A stretch of DNA of 64,000 nt, taken from the NCBI RefSeq assembly GCF_014192515.1, contig NZ_JACHYB010000001.1, positions 1,922,001-1,986,000 on the forward strand, given 5' to 3'. Position 1 is the stretch's first letter. The number at the start of each line of letters is the position of its first letter. Origin of the DNA: Microbacter margulisiae (GTDB lineage Bacteria > Bacteroidota > Bacteroidia > Bacteroidales > Paludibacteraceae). The translations under genes were made by a program, and so were the position numbers. The notes below the pieces were generated by a model that made no database searches, was not told where the DNA came from, and saw only the letters and a program-made list of their open reading frames with translations. Below are positions 48,186 through 58,430 of this stretch, in pieces.

Positions 48186-48264
48186 TTTTTGAAAAACAAA
48201 TTGAAGAAAACAACCTTACAAATTCTATGTTAGGGAGAGATAAAAACTACAGTATATTATTCAT

Positions 48265-49149
48265 ATGAATTATCAGAAACCAGGTCTTCAAGGTCTATTA
48301 CTCATTGTATTATCATTAGGCGTAACCATCGTCACAGTTCTAATCTGGCAACTACTTTCACCCTGGATAGCTGTTACTTTACACTATTCATCATCAGAAT
48401 GGCTGGACAACATAAACTATCTAAAAGGATTGCAACTACTGACCTCCGTTTCTATGTTTTTAATGCCACCTGTTTTATTGGCGTTTATTCTGAAACAACC
48501 GGTTGCTTTAACGCTATATTTTCATCGTATTAAGAAGCCATTATTGTGGATCGTTGTTTTTTGCAGTATGATAGTAGCTCAACCTTTCATCAACTGGTTA
48601 GGTGACTGGAATGCCAAACTGATCTTGCCTGCGTGGCTTTCAGGTCTTGAACATTGGATGAAAGCAATGGAGCAAGAGAGCGATCAGATTGTCAACCGTT
48701 TCCTGACTGTTCATTCTCTGAAAGGCCTTTTGTTTAATATTATCCTGATTGCTATTGTTCCGGCATTTGCAGAAGAATTTTTCTTCAGGGGAACTGTACA
48801 ACGTCTTTTTGCACAGAAAATGAATATTCACCTGTCCATATGGATAACGGCAGCAATCTTCAGTGCTGTTCATGTTGAGTTTTATGGATTTATTCCCCGC
48901 TTGCTACTTGGAGCTTATCTTGGATATTTACTGGCGTGGTCGGGTTCTATCTGGATTCCTGTTCTTGCCCATTTTGCAAATAATTTCATAGGTGTCTTCG
49001 TCGGTTATTGGATGGCAAACCATGTTGGATACGATTATCTGGACCATATTGGCTCCACTCAGTATGGATGGATGTCTGTGGCTGGCATATGTTTATTTAT
49101 TCCAATGGTGTGGTTCATTTATAAACACCGTAACACAGTGATTCTATAA
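48265..49149 (+). CDS. CPBP-family intramembrane metalloprotease
   Basis: A 294-residue protein with about eight hydrophobic segments. The family motifs are present: EEFFFRGTVQRLF (the EExxxR motif), FSAVHVEFYGFIPR (second motif His) and LAHFANNFIGVF (third motif His/Asn), which coordinate a metal inside the membrane. Relatives include Rce1 prenyl-protein proteases and bacteriocin-related proteins; the bacterial substrate is usually unknown. It precedes comF by ten bases on the same strand. Confidence 0.93.
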   Translation: MNYQKPGLQGLLLIVLSLGVTIVTVLIWQLLSPWIAVTLHYSSSEWLDNINYLKGLQLLTSVSMFLMPPVLLAFILKQPVALTLYFHRIKKPLLWIVVFCSMIVAQPFINWLGDWNAKLILPAWLSGLEHWMKAMEQESDQIVNRFLTVHSLKGLLFNIILIAIVPAFAEEFFFRGTVQRLFAQKMNIHLSIWITAAIFSAVHVEFYGFIPRLLLGAYLGYLLAWSGSIWIPVLAHFANNFIGVFVGYWMANHVGYDYLDHIGSTQYGWMSVAGICLFIPMVWFIYKHRNTVIL

Positions 49150-49159
49150 CTACGATTCC

Positions 49160-49843
49160 ATGAAACGATTACTTACGTCTCTGCTCGATCTGATTTATCC
49201 AAATCTTTGTCTGGCTTGTCATAACACCCTGGTTGGGAACGAACAATTCATTTGTTTTTCATGCCTGTCGCGATTATCTTTTACAACATATCATCTGGAG
49301 CCGAACAATCCTATTGAAAAACGATTTTGGGGCAAATTTCCTATTCATCGGGCAACATCATTATTCTTTTTTCAGAAAGAGACCACCAGCCAACTTTTAA
49401 TTCACCAGTTAAAATACAAAGGAGAAAAGGAAATGGGAGAAATGATGGGAAAAATATTAGGAGAAAGATTAAAAACATCTCCTGATTTTGACGTAGACGT
49501 GGTGGTTCCTGTTCCGTTACATCCCAGAAAATTACATAAAAGAGGCTATAATCAAAGCGAATGGATTGCCAAAGGAGTTGCGAATACTTTAGAAAAACCC
49601 ATGGACACGAAACATCTACTCCGCATCATTGAAAATCCGACACAAACCAGAAAAGGAGTTTATGAACGTTGGGAGAATGCAGCAGGTATTTTTGACACAA
49701 TCGACACGGATTTCTTCACAGGGAAACACATTCTGCTTGTAGATGATGTCATCACAACCGGTGCTACCATCGAAGCATGCGCCATGGCTTTGCAAAAATC
49801 CGACAGCATTAAAATCAGTGTGGTGGCACTTGCCTGCGCTTGA
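49160..49843 (+). CDS. ComF-family protein (phosphoribosyltransferase-like)
   Basis: A 227-residue protein with an N-terminal zinc-ribbon-like pair (CLACHNTLVGNEQFICFSC, about 18-36) and a C-terminal PRTase fold whose PRPP loop is HILLVDDVITTGATIEAC. VVPVPLHPRKLHKRGYNQSE is the conserved middle block of the family. ComF proteins take part in DNA uptake in naturally competent bacteria; in most others the role is unknown. It ends four bases from the convergent psd gene. Confidence 0.92.
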   Translation: MKRLLTSLLDLIYPNLCLACHNTLVGNEQFICFSCLSRLSFTTYHLEPNNPIEKRFWGKFPIHRATSLFFFQKETTSQLLIHQLKYKGEKEMGEMMGKILGERLKTSPDFDVDVVVPVPLHPRKLHKRGYNQSEWIAKGVANTLEKPMDTKHLLRIIENPTQTRKGVYERWENAAGIFDTIDTDFFTGKHILLVDDVITTGATIEACAMALQKSDSIKISVVALACA

Positions 49844-49847
49844 TGAA

Positions 49848-50507
49848 CTACTCTTTAAGCCGGGCAATGATCGTTTCTCCACCTACCGTTTTTTCTCCGT
49901 GGGCAACATAGACTTCTGCATCCAAAGGCAAAAAAATGTCCACGCGAGAGCCAAATTTGATAAATCCAAGATGTTCATTGAGATGACAACTTTTTTGTGG
50001 AGAGGCGTAAGTCACAATACGACGGGCTAACACACCTGCAATCTGCCGTACTAAGATTTTTGATTTTAACGGCGTTTGAATTACCACTGAACATCGTTCA
50101 TTTTCACGACTCGATTTTGGGCGATAAGCTGCAAAATGCTTCCCGTTATGGTGTTTCACATATTTCACAACTCCTGCAATAGGATACCAATTGGCATGAA
50201 TATTAAATATCGACATAAAAATGGATATTTGAATACGTTTATCCTGAAAATATTCATGTTCTACAGTCGGTTCGATGACAACGACTGTTCCATCAGCAGG
50301 TGCAATGACAAGACTGGGATCATCTATGTCACCGGCACGGGAAGGATTCCGAAAGAAATAAGTAAAAAAGAAAAAAGTAAATGCCGACAAGACAATATTT
50401 ACATCCAGAAATACTTTTGAGAAGCTGAAATAGATGATAATATTGATCAGCACCAATATAAATAATATGGAAGAAAGAATCCAACGCCCTTCTTTGTGAA
50501 TTTTCAT
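49848..50507 (-). CDS. psd: Phosphatidylserine decarboxylase proenzyme (short type)
   Basis: Makes phosphatidylethanolamine from phosphatidylserine in the inner membrane. The 219-residue form has an N-terminal pair of hydrophobic segments (residues about 10-30 and 36-52), then APADGTVVVIEP, ISIFMSIFNIHANWYPI and the autocleavage site in LGFIKFGSRVDIFLP, where cleavage between Gly186 and Ser187 yields the pyruvoyl group. This is the shorter archaeal-type enzyme. It is downstream of cdsA, which supplies CDP-diacylglycerol, the precursor two steps earlier. Confidence 0.95.
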   Translation of the reverse strand: MKIHKEGRWILSSILFILVLINIIIYFSFSKVFLDVNIVLSAFTFFFFTYFFRNPSRAGDIDDPSLVIAPADGTVVVIEPTVEHEYFQDKRIQISIFMSIFNIHANWYPIAGVVKYVKHHNGKHFAAYRPKSSRENERCSVVIQTPLKSKILVRQIAGVLARRIVTYASPQKSCHLNEHLGFIKFGSRVDIFLPLDAEVYVAHGEKTVGGETIIARLKE

Positions 50508-50588
50508 TGTACTTACATATTTTATATGGATTATGAATAGCTCACAATCCGTTTTGGTTAGATAATAAACAGAGATACCGTTCTTCCC

Positions 50589-51398
50589 TTATTTCAACAG
50601 GAATACCAAATAAATAAAAATAACCGGTGTAGCTAGTAACAGGCTGTCAAACCGATCAAGCATACCACCATGCCCGGGAAGAATTTTCCCGGAATCTTTA
50701 ATTTGCAACGTCCGCTTCATTAACGATTCCACCAGATCTCCTATAGTGCCAACTACAGCGACAATAGATGCATAACCAAGCCACTCAGAAATTGACAAGA
50801 CAGGAACAAAATGATTAAAAATCAATGCGACACCACAAGCAATCAACCATCCACCTATAGCTCCTTCCCATGATTTTTTTGGCGAAACCCTTTCCAACAG
50901 GCGATGTTTCCCTAATGTAATTCCTACTATATAAGCTCCTGAATCATAAGACCATATTAAAACGAAAAACGCCAATAATATGTATGGATCAAACCACACT
51001 CTCAATGCATTAAGCAATGTAAACGGAACTACGATATATGCCTGCCCTAAAATAAACAAAGACCAGCTATGCAGAGGGTTTGTATTTTTGTAAAACAATT
51101 CACTGCCAATAATCATCACGCTTCCAAGTGTATAAACTCCCAAAGCAACAATGAACCAATGAAACGATATATGAAACGCCTGCGGAGCTACATATAAAGC
51201 AATGCCAACAATGCAAGCAGCAGTTGGTGTTGCAAGATTAGTTGCACCATGATTGGCCACGGAATAGAATTCCCACAGCGTCATGACCAGAATTACCAAA
51301 AACAAACCTGCAAAAAACAGATAGCCTCCAAAAATTGCTCCAACAATGACAGCAACAAATAATATGCCTGTTATGGCTCTTTTTATAAGATTATTCAT
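50589..51398 (-). CDS. cdsA: Phosphatidate cytidylyltransferase
   Basis: Integral membrane enzyme making CDP-diacylglycerol from phosphatidate and CTP. From MNNLIKRAITGILFVAVIVG (51398) it has 269 residues and about eight membrane segments. The diagnostic signature is complete: SLMKRTLQIKDSGKILPGHG continuing GMLDRFDS. An upstream in-frame ATG at 51479 would overlap the LUD gene and add residues unlike the family. It lies 22 bases after the LUD gene and 81 bases before psd, so one transcript could carry both lipid enzymes. Confidence 0.95.
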   Translation of the reverse strand: MNNLIKRAITGILFVAVIVGAIFGGYLFFAGLFLVILVMTLWEFYSVANHGATNLATPTAACIVGIALYVAPQAFHISFHWFIVALGVYTLGSVMIIGSELFYKNTNPLHSWSLFILGQAYIVVPFTLLNALRVWFDPYILLAFFVLIWSYDSGAYIVGITLGKHRLLERVSPKKSWEGAIGGWLIACGVALIFNHFVPVLSISEWLGYASIVAVVGTIGDLVESLMKRTLQIKDSGKILPGHGGMLDRFDSLLLATPVIFIYLVFLLK

Positions 51399-51420
51399 TT
51401 GCAAAATAAACGAGTAAATC

Positions 51421-52074
51421 TTACCACCGAGTATTGTCGTCCACAATAATAACCCACAGCGTCTTAGGTCCATGAGCACCTAATACCAACGTTTTCTCAA
51501 TATCAGCAGTTCTGCTTGGCCCTGTAATCAAAGTGATCATCGACGGTAACCGTTTATTGTAAGTAACTATCATATCGACATATGCATCTTCCAGAAACGG
51601 TCTAAGTTGTGATTTATACGCTAAAACAATATGTACCGGGGGAAAAACATTCATCTGCCTGCCAGACGGATGGGCTGATGATACTAAGACGCTCCCGGTG
51701 CGTGCAATTAAATAATCGCATCGCGTAATGCCAGCTTGCATCTGATTAAAATCATCCGGATTAGACTGAGTCTCGATACTGTTATGTTGCAATAATGATT
51801 GCAACTCGGCATCCCGGCAAAACAGAGAAGAAATAGACTGTTCAGCGAGCATTGTACGAATCGCGTTCATCGCTTTTATCTCCGAACTAACAATAGTACA
51901 CTTGCCGTCAACTGCTTCAAGCTCATGAGCAAAACATTGATCTAAAGGATTCAAAGGCGTTTTGTAGGGTTCCATTCCCCAATCAGGCTCCGGCGGAAGA
52001 ATAACAGGCTGATGTCGTTTCGCCTGGCGGATACGGGACAATATAGCTTCCCGTGCATTCTTATTGGCATTCAT
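51421..52074 (-). CDS. LUD-domain protein (LutC/YkgG-like)
   Basis: A 217-residue protein of the LUD family. Diagnostic motif: CDYLIARTGSVLVSSAHPSG (about 119-138), then IHVVLA-like strands and TYNKRLPSMITLITGPSRTAD. LutC proteins belong to the LutABC lactate oxidation complex, but no lutA or lutB is here. Its start overlaps the ftsH stop by four bases, so it is translationally coupled to ftsH. In Bacteroidota this neighbour seems recurrent, and its real role there is unclear. Confidence 0.9.
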   Translation of the reverse strand: MNANKNAREAILSRIRQAKRHQPVILPPEPDWGMEPYKTPLNPLDQCFAHELEAVDGKCTIVSSEIKAMNAIRTMLAEQSISSLFCRDAELQSLLQHNSIETQSNPDDFNQMQAGITRCDYLIARTGSVLVSSAHPSGRQMNVFPPVHIVLAYKSQLRPFLEDAYVDMIVTYNKRLPSMITLITGPSRTADIEKTLVLGAHGPKTLWVIIVDDNTRW

Positions 52075-54122
52075 TCGGTTTCGTCATTCATGGTTTTATT
52101 TTCAAGGAAACTATCCTCTTCATTTGATTCTGTCCCGTCGTTATGTGTAGCTTGTTCTTTATTCTCTTGTTCATTAACATCAAGTTCGGACATTAATTCA
52201 TCAGCCCGTGATGCCCACGGTCGTTTGCCAAAAATGTGCTCTAGGTCTTCGGTAAAAATAACCTCACGTTCAATCAATTGCTGAGCCAATTGATGATGTC
52301 CTTCCGTGTGTTCCGTCAGGATTTGTTTTGCCCGTTCAAACTGTTCATTAATGATTCGTTTAGCCTCCGCATCAATCAAATTAGCCGTTTCGTCACTATA
52401 TGGTTTTGAAAATCCATATTCGTAACTACCTGTTGAATCGTAATAACTGAGATTGGGTAATTTATCACTCATGCCATAATAGGCGACCATAGCATAAGCT
52501 TGTTTGGTCACTTGTTCCAGATCGTTTAATGCTCCGGTAGAAGGCGTCCCAAAGAATAATTCTTCAGCAGCACGACCTCCCAAGGTAGCGCACATTTGAT
52601 CCAGCATGTGCTCCTGAGTAGTAAGTTTTCGCTCCTCCGGCAAATACCATGCAGCTCCTAATGCTTCTCCACGGGGCACGATAGTCACTTTAACCAAAGG
52701 ATTAGCAAATTGAAGCATCCAGCTTACTGTAGCGTGTCCTGCTTCATGAAAGGCAATCGATTTCTTTTCGGAAAGCGTTGTCAGTTTTGTCTTTCTCTCC
52801 AAACCTCCAACAATACGGTCTACTGCATCAATAAAATCCTGCTTTTCAACAGTACGTTTCCCTTTGCGCGCAGCAATCAGGGCAGCTTCGTTACATACAT
52901 TTGCAATGTCAGCTCCGGAAAATCCTGGGGTTTGACGTGCAAGGAAGTCAATATCTAAACTGGAATCAATTTTAACAGGACGCAAATGCACTCTAAAAAT
53001 ATCTATCCGTTCATGTAAATCAGGAAGTTCAACGTGAATTTGACGATCAAAACGTCCGGCACGAAGTAAAGCTTTGTCTAGAATATCAGCCCGGTTTGTA
53101 GCACCTAGAATGATCACTCCGCTGTTGGTTCCAAACCCATCCATTTCAGTAAGCAACTGATTAAGGGTGTTCTCACGTTCATCATTAGCCCCCATATTCG
53201 GGTTACGGCCTCTGGCTCTACCGATAGCATCAATTTCGTCGATAAAAATAATACACGGTGATTTTTCTTTTGCCTGACGGAATAAGTCTCTGACACGCGA
53301 AGCGCCTACTCCTACGAACATTTCAACAAAATCAGAACCCGACATGGAGAAAAATGGCACATCTGCTTCGCCGGCAACTGCTTTGGCCAATAATGTTTTC
53401 CCGGTTCCCGGAGGGCCCACCAATAGAGCACCTTTGGGAATCTTACCTCCTAATTCCGTATAACGCGACGGATTACGCAAAAAGGCCACAATCTCTTCTA
53501 CTTCCTGTTTTGCGCCATCCAAGCCTGCCACATCTCTGAAAGTAACTTTATTATCCGTAGAAGATTTATCAAATAATTGTGCTTTGGATTTTCCAACTGA
53601 AAAAATACCGCCTGCGCCACCACTTCCTCCCCCGCTCATACGACGGGAAAGAAAAATGAAAAATGCAATCATCAAAACGATTGGCAAAATGGAATATAAA
53701 AAGGTATTGAAATAATCATTTTCTTTCTGGTAATAAACTGCACCCGTAAACTGCTTATTATCTCGTTCTTGCGATAAGAATTTTTCAATGGCTTCCGACG
53801 ATCCGAAATGTACGGTAATTTGTGGATTCTGAGTGTACTTGGCGGAATCCTGTCCAAATACAATTCCCAAAGAACCTTTTTTGACAATAGCCGTAGCATA
53901 GTTTTGGTTCGAAGTAACCGTCACTTTGCTAATATAATTGTTGGCAATGTAAGTTTGAAAATCAGAAAAAGGGACTTCCTTTGAGCTCGATGTTTGTGAA
54001 AAAAAGGTCATGGCGATCAATCCAATCCCAATAAGAGCATAAAAAATATACAGCAAATTTTGTCGATTTGGCTGCCGCCTGGGAGAATTGGGAGAACGTC
54101 CAATATTATTATTTGGTTCCAT
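52071..54122 (-). CDS. ftsH: ATP-dependent zinc metalloprotease FtsH
   Basis: Membrane-anchored AAA+ protease that degrades misassembled membrane proteins and short-lived regulators. The 683-residue protein has two N-terminal membrane helices (about 23-41 and 139-158), Walker A GPPGTGKT (236-243), Walker [12 protein letters not shown] (291-301), the second region of homology and the zinc motif HEAGH (459-463). The last 40 residues or so are acidic and low-complexity ([20 protein letters not shown]). It is followed by a coupled LUD gene, cdsA and psd, and preceded by rsfS. Confidence 0.97.
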   Translation of the reverse strand: MEPNNNIGRSPNSPRRQPNRQNLLYIFYALIGIGLIAMTFFSQTSSSKEVPFSDFQTYIANNYISKVTVTSNQNYATAIVKKGSLGIVFGQDSAKYTQNPQITVHFGSSEAIEKFLSQERDNKQFTGAVYYQKENDYFNTFLYSILPIVLMIAFFIFLSRRMSGGGSGGAGGIFSVGKSKAQLFDKSSTDNKVTFRDVAGLDGAKQEVEEIVAFLRNPSRYTELGGKIPKGALLVGPPGTGKTLLAKAVAGEADVPFFSMSGSDFVEMFVGVGASRVRDLFRQAKEKSPCIIFIDEIDAIGRARGRNPNMGANDERENTLNQLLTEMDGFGTNSGVIILGATNRADILDKALLRAGRFDRQIHVELPDLHERIDIFRVHLRPVKIDSSLDIDFLARQTPGFSGADIANVCNEAALIAARKGKRTVEKQDFIDAVDRIVGGLERKTKLTTLSEKKSIAFHEAGHATVSWMLQFANPLVKVTIVPRGEALGAAWYLPEERKLTTQEHMLDQMCATLGGRAAEELFFGTPSTGALNDLEQVTKQAYAMVAYYGMSDKLPNLSYYDSTGSYEYGFSKPYSDETANLIDAEAKRIINEQFERAKQILTEHTEGHHQLAQQLIEREVIFTEDLEHIFGKRPWASRADELMSELDVNEQENKEQATHNDGTESNEEDSFLENKTMNDETE

Positions 54123-54165
54123 AAAAATTATATCAAAATAAAATATCTAATTGAATTATAATGCG

Positions 54166-54522
54166 TTATGCCAAATCAGCAATTTGAGTAATTTCCGCAT
54201 CGGCCCATAAATGCTCAATATCATAAAAACGACGTGGTTCGCGTTGGAAAATATGAACAATAGCCTGAAGATAATCCATTGCTACCCATTGTGCATTGTC
54301 AGTCCCATCAATGGCTACCGGTTTTGCCTCTGCTTTTTTATGCACATATTCTTTCACGGAACGAGTAATCGCGGAGATATGCGTATTAGAATCACCTTCA
54401 CAAATGACGAAGAAACTACATGCTGCGTTTTCAAACTTTGTCAAGTCAACCACAACAATATTCTTCCCTTTTTTTTCTTGAATTCCCTCAACAATTGATT
54501 TAACTAAGTGCTTGTTATCCAT
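54166..54522 (-). CDS. rsfS: Ribosomal silencing factor
   Basis: RsfS/Iojap protein that binds ribosomal protein L14 and blocks subunit joining under starvation. The 118-residue length is normal. Visible: GKNIVVVDLTKFENAACSFF, FVICEGDSNTHISAI, and WVAMDYLQAIVHIFQREPRR, all typical of the family. It is the first gene of the rsfS-ftsH-LUD-cdsA-psd run, 43 bases before ftsH. A reverse -7 element at 54650-54657 lies 128 bases upstream. Confidence 0.94.
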   Translation of the reverse strand: MDNKHLVKSIVEGIQEKKGKNIVVVDLTKFENAACSFFVICEGDSNTHISAITRSVKEYVHKKAEAKPVAIDGTDNAQWVAMDYLQAIVHIFQREPRRFYDIEHLWADAEITQIADLA

Positions 54523-54649
54523 CCAATGAACATTAAATAAACCTCATTTCTTATGACTTAACCTCTTTGGGCATAGCAACCTACAGTTTTCCGCACAAAA
54601 TAGTCTTGGAATGTGAGAATTAGCTTATAGAGAGGATAAAATCAAGATG

Positions 54650-54657
54650 CAAAGATA
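54650..54657 (-). promoter_or_regulatory. -7 element for the rsfS-ftsH operon (TATCTTTG)
   Basis: Reverse TATCTTTG (forward CAAAGATA). The nearest CAAA (54683-54686) is 25 bases away, too far for a good -33. Leader length to the rsfS ATG would be about 120 bases. Confidence 0.45.
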
Positions 54658-54744
54658 ATGCTAAATAATAACATTACATAATCAAAAAAACGACTAAATA
54701 TGATAGAATTGCAAGGAGTTACAGGAGTGTTATATACAAACAAT

Positions 54745-54769
54745 GCCGGATAATCATTTCACATCCGGC
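54745..54769 (-). terminator. Hairpin downstream of rocD
   Basis: GCCGGAT (54745-54751) and ATCCGGC (54763-54769) pair perfectly around an 11-base loop. On the reverse strand ATTGTTTG follows, a weak U-tract. It lies 58 bases beyond the rocD stop. Confidence 0.5.
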
Positions 54770-54827
54770 ACTTAACATAAAGAAAATCCATTATATAAAC
54801 CAACAAGCCCACAGTATACCCGGATTT

Positions 54828-56066
54828 CTACTCAACTCCGGCTAATGTACTTTTAATAATATCAATACATTCATGCAATTGTGTTTCTGTTATTACCAAA
54901 GGAGGTGCAAAACGAATGATGTTGGTATGGGTTGGTTTTGCCAACAAACCGTTCTCAGCGAGTGTCAGACAAATCTCCCAAGCCAGATTTTGATGACTTC
55001 TATTGTTAATAATCAATGCATTTAGAAGCCCTTTCCCCCGAACAAACGAAGCTACTTCTGATGTTTCACAAAGTTTGTGCATTTCGCTACGGAAGATTTC
55101 ACCTAACTGAAAGGCATTATCAGCAAGTTCTTCATCCCGGATCACTTCCAATGCAGCAATAGAAACTGCTGTCGCTAAAGGATTCCCGCCAAAAGTAGAA
55201 CCATGTTGTCCTGGCTTGAAAACTTCCATAATGGCTCGACTGGCTAAAATAGCCGACACTGGATAAGTACCTCCGGATAAGGCTTTTCCAAGGATTAATA
55301 TATCTGGATGGATGGCCTCATAATCGCAGGCAAGTAATTTACCCGTCCGGGCAATGCCAGTTTGCACTTCATCGGCAATAAACAGGACGTCATGTTTCCG
55401 GCAAAGATCATAGCATTTTTTCAAGTAACCATCATCAGGAACAAATGCACCTGCTTCACCCTGAATGGGTTCCACCAGGAAGCCTGCAATATTGGAATTT
55501 TCATCCAACACTTTTTCAAGAGTAGAAGCATCGTTGTAGGGAATGATAATAAATCCAGGAGTAAATGGACCGTAATGATTATACGCATCCGGATCAACAG
55601 AAAAGGAAACAATCGTTGTGGTACGCCCATGAAAATTATTTTCACACACTACAATTTGAGCGGTATTATCTGGTAGCCCCTTCTTTTCATAAGCCCACTT
55701 CCGGCATAACTTGATGGCGGTTTCCACTGCTTCTGCTCCGGTATTCATGGGGAGCACATTCTCATAGCCAAAATATTTTGTTACAAATTCCTCATAACGA
55801 CCCAGCTGGCTATTGTAGAAAGCCCTCGAGGTTAACGTCAGCTTTTGCGCCTGTTCCATTAATGTCTGAATAATCTTTGGATGACAATGGCCTTGGTTTA
55901 CAGCAGAATAAGCGGAAAGAAAATCATAATACCGCTTACCGTCCACATCCCATACAAATACACCTTCTCCCCGGTCGAGAACTACCGGAAGCGGATGATA
56001 ATTATGTGCACCATATTGATTTTCAAGTGCCATCAGATCTTTGGATGTTTGTTTCGTGTTGTTCAT
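54828..56066 (-). CDS. rocD: Ornithine--oxo-acid aminotransferase
   Basis: PLP enzyme turning ornithine and 2-oxoglutarate into glutamate-5-semialdehyde and glutamate. The 412-residue product has the class III aminotransferase features: [68 protein letters not shown], and the PLP-lysine region [16 protein letters not shown]. It is the last gene of a three-gene reverse operon with two guanidino-group hydrolase-family enzymes, which would deliver ornithine. Confidence 0.94.
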   Translation of the reverse strand: MNNTKQTSKDLMALENQYGAHNYHPLPVVLDRGEGVFVWDVDGKRYYDFLSAYSAVNQGHCHPKIIQTLMEQAQKLTLTSRAFYNSQLGRYEEFVTKYFGYENVLPMNTGAEAVETAIKLCRKWAYEKKGLPDNTAQIVVCENNFHGRTTTIVSFSVDPDAYNHYGPFTPGFIIIPYNDASTLEKVLDENSNIAGFLVEPIQGEAGAFVPDDGYLKKCYDLCRKHDVLFIADEVQTGIARTGKLLACDYEAIHPDILILGKALSGGTYPVSAILASRAIMEVFKPGQHGSTFGGNPLATAVSIAALEVIRDEELADNAFQLGEIFRSEMHKLCETSEVASFVRGKGLLNALIINNRSHQNLAWEICLTLAENGLLAKPTHTNIIRFAPPLVITETQLHECIDIIKSTLAGVE

Positions 56067-56141
56067 AATCTGTTTTCTAACTCAACTCAAACAAGTTGAA
56101 TGTTTATTGTATTGTTTAAATGAGAAATCGCATTTACTGCT

Positions 56142-57065
56142 CTAAAAAATTTCTGCCATCATGCACCTGACGCTTCCCCCTCCGATTTTTTCAATCGTTG
56201 GAATATCTATGACAAGTAATTCATTAAAGCTTTTCAATCGTTCTATTTGATCCGGCTCTAACGATTGGAAAGCTGTTGAAGACAAAACCATAAACTTTTT
56301 ATTTTGCAGGTTCCTCACTTGTAACATGTTCCCTGCAAAATAATGCATTTGTTCTTCCGAAATAGAGATAATCTCTTTCCCTGTTTCTTTCAATGAACGA
56401 ACAACCCGCCTCCTTTCTTCTGCATCGTCAATGCAATCGAGGCAAATAACCGCATATGCATCAGCCACGCTCATCACAACATTTGTATGATACACAGGCA
56501 GACGCTTTTTCCCAACCACCTGAAAAGCAGAAAAACAGACCGGTTTAAAGTTGAATTCGGAACAAAAGTGTAAAAATAGGCTTTTTTCGGTGCGTTCCGA
56601 TAAAGCAGCATAAGCAATGCAATTCACCCGGTCAAAAACCATACTGCCTGTTCCTTCCAAAAAATGGCCCTGATTTTCCCAATGGCTCAGATCATCGATT
56701 CTATTTACTTTAATACCATAATCCTGAATATATTGTATAATATCGTTCCGGCGCTCCTGTCTTCTGTTTTGTGCAAACATGGGATAGAGAAACACTTTCC
56801 CTCCTTCATGAAAAGAGATCCAGTTATTTGGAAAGATTGAATCCGGCGTATACGGCTGCAAAGTATCTTGTACGACAAATACCGTGAGCCCAACGGAACG
56901 TAATTGTATGACCATATTTTCAAACTCAGCTAAAGCACAATATTGAATTTCAGCTTCCGTCTGATGGTCTTTCTGCTGAAAATAGTTATTCACTGATGTC
57001 TGGGTATTGAATCCAAAAGCAACAGGGGAAACCATCAAAAAAGTATCTGTATTTTGAGCAGGCAT
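56142..57065 (-). CDS. ctlX: Arginine deiminase-related protein, CtlX type
   Basis: A 307-residue member of the guanidino-modifying (pentein) superfamily. It opens DTFLMVSPVAFGFNTQTSVN and has FPNNWISFHEGGKV (conserved acidic and Asn residues), the catalytic His region in LPVYHTNVVMSV, and the catalytic Cys near the end in GGGSVRCMMAEIF. It fits CtlX, a predicted citrulline hydrolase found beside rocD. Product would be ornithine. It is 75 bases upstream of rocD and 11 bases after the next deiminase-like gene. Confidence 0.85.
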   Translation of the reverse strand: MPAQNTDTFLMVSPVAFGFNTQTSVNNYFQQKDHQTEAEIQYCALAEFENMVIQLRSVGLTVFVVQDTLQPYTPDSIFPNNWISFHEGGKVFLYPMFAQNRRQERRNDIIQYIQDYGIKVNRIDDLSHWENQGHFLEGTGSMVFDRVNCIAYAALSERTEKSLFLHFCSEFNFKPVCFSAFQVVGKKRLPVYHTNVVMSVADAYAVICLDCIDDAEERRRVVRSLKETGKEIISISEEQMHYFAGNMLQVRNLQNKKFMVLSSTAFQSLEPDQIERLKSFNELLVIDIPTIEKIGGGSVRCMMAEIF

Positions 57066-57076
57066 AGTATAAATCT

Positions 57077-57997
57077 TTAATCATCGCTTCTTATCAGTGG
57101 CAACGTAGAGCAGCGCAACAACCCACCCATTTTGGATATCTCAAAATAAGGCACCCGTTCAACGATAAATCCCCAACGTGTTTCAAGATGATCATTCAAG
57201 CGGGTGAAGTGCGTCTCGGAAACAATGACATTCGGAGAAATTGACAAAATATTGGTAGTCATGAAATACATTTCTTCGCGTGTAATCTCGAACACATTTT
57301 CACGGCCAAACATATCCATCAGCATATGATAATCCCTGACATGAGCAAATCCATCTTTATATATTAAAGCCTTGTCTTTGCCTACCGGCATAAAAGCGCA
57401 ATCCAAATGTAAAACTCCCTTTCGCGGATCTGTGTCATGCTTTTTCAATTCAAGGGGAATAAATGTCTTATGTGGAAAAAGCTCTTTCAGAAAATGAAAG
57501 GCATATGTGTTCGTCCGGGCGGTTTTCAATTGTGGATAATCAGGTTTTGTGTAAAGCCCTACAAAAACGATATCATTAAATAACACCACATCACCGCCTT
57601 CTACATGAGCCTTTTCGGGTAAGTTGAAAATCTTGTTATAAGCGATTTGATCATAAATCACCTCATAAGCCTCTTTCTCGTCTTCACGGTCGGGAATAAT
57701 ATTGGAATTAATGATTTTATCATCAATGACAAAAGCAACATCACGCGCAAAAACCTGATTACAATTTTCAAGTGTCCACGGTCTGAATACCTGAACATTG
57801 TATTTCAGTAAAACCTTTTCAAACAGACTCATTTCCTTATAAATGGCTTCTTCTGCAGGATAGACTCCTTTTAAAACCGATTCATAGGATTTTGCATCAA
57901 AGGTTTTTTCAAGTGCAGGTACTCCTCCAATGGATCCAGGCTGTCCCAAAACAACCGTACGAAGTGTGGATGTTTCGTTTTTGACGTTCAGATTCAT
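57077..57997 (-). CDS. Arginine deiminase / dimethylarginine hydrolase-family protein
   Basis: A 306-residue pentein-fold hydrolase starting MNLNVKNETSTLRTVVLGQP. Catalytic features: HVEGGDVV (Glu and Asp), GVLHLDCAFMP (His) and GGLLRCSTLPL (Cys). It could hydrolyse arginine to citrulline and ammonia, or a related guanidino compound. The -7 promoter element at 58014-58021 lies between the in-frame ATG at 58030 and the one at 57997, so the latter is chosen. It begins an operon with ctlX and rocD. Confidence 0.87.
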   Translation of the reverse strand: MNLNVKNETSTLRTVVLGQPGSIGGVPALEKTFDAKSYESVLKGVYPAEEAIYKEMSLFEKVLLKYNVQVFRPWTLENCNQVFARDVAFVIDDKIINSNIIPDREDEKEAYEVIYDQIAYNKIFNLPEKAHVEGGDVVLFNDIVFVGLYTKPDYPQLKTARTNTYAFHFLKELFPHKTFIPLELKKHDTDPRKGVLHLDCAFMPVGKDKALIYKDGFAHVRDYHMLMDMFGRENVFEITREEMYFMTTNILSISPNVIVSETHFTRLNDHLETRWGFIVERVPYFEISKMGGLLRCSTLPLIRSDD

Positions 57998-58430
57998 ATC
58001 ATTAGATTTTTGACAAAGATACAATGCCACTGGTCATTTTCGAAAGGGAATCAGCAAAAAATGATTGTTTTGTGCATAAATATTACTATTTAGTATTGAT
58101 GAATGATTTGTTTTGTTAAGGAAAGACAGACTACATGCTTCTTCGCTGTTCATCCCTGCAATCATAGGAAAGGCATGTAATAAAGGAAATGAGAAATTAC
58201 CGGACAACCGGAGATCGAAAAAATCATACTATAAAAATCTCATTATCTTTAATTTAATCATAAATCACAAAAAACACAACAAGAAGAAAGAGAAATTTGA
58301 ACTATTATAACTACATTTGTTCGTGTATTTCGTTATTCATGCGTAAATAAAGCATCGTTAAGAAGTTGATTATTTTACGAATACCACCAAATAGCACGCT
58401 GTTTATCATCCATACTAAAATTTTACACAG
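57998..58430. other. Divergent intergenic region before sppA
   Basis: This 433-base AT-rich gap holds the reverse operon promoter (58014-58021) and a forward -7 match TACATTTG at 58312-58319 for sppA, which would leave a leader of about 105 bases. No gene or RNA is recognised in between. Confidence 0.5.
58014..58021 (-). promoter_or_regulatory. -7 element of the arginine/ornithine operon (TATCTTTG)
   Basis: Reverse TATCTTTG (forward CAAAGATA) is a perfect match 16 bases before the ATG at 57997. A TTCG (forward CGAA, 58041-58044) lies 19 bases upstream as a weak -33. Confidence 0.6.

Larger units (their letters stand above)
54523..54827. other. Intergenic region between rocD and rsfS
   Basis: This 305-base gap holds the rsfS -7 element (54650-54657) and a hairpin (54745-54769) that may end the rocD transcript. 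No gene or RNA is recognised in the rest, which is AT-rich. Confidence 0.5.
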
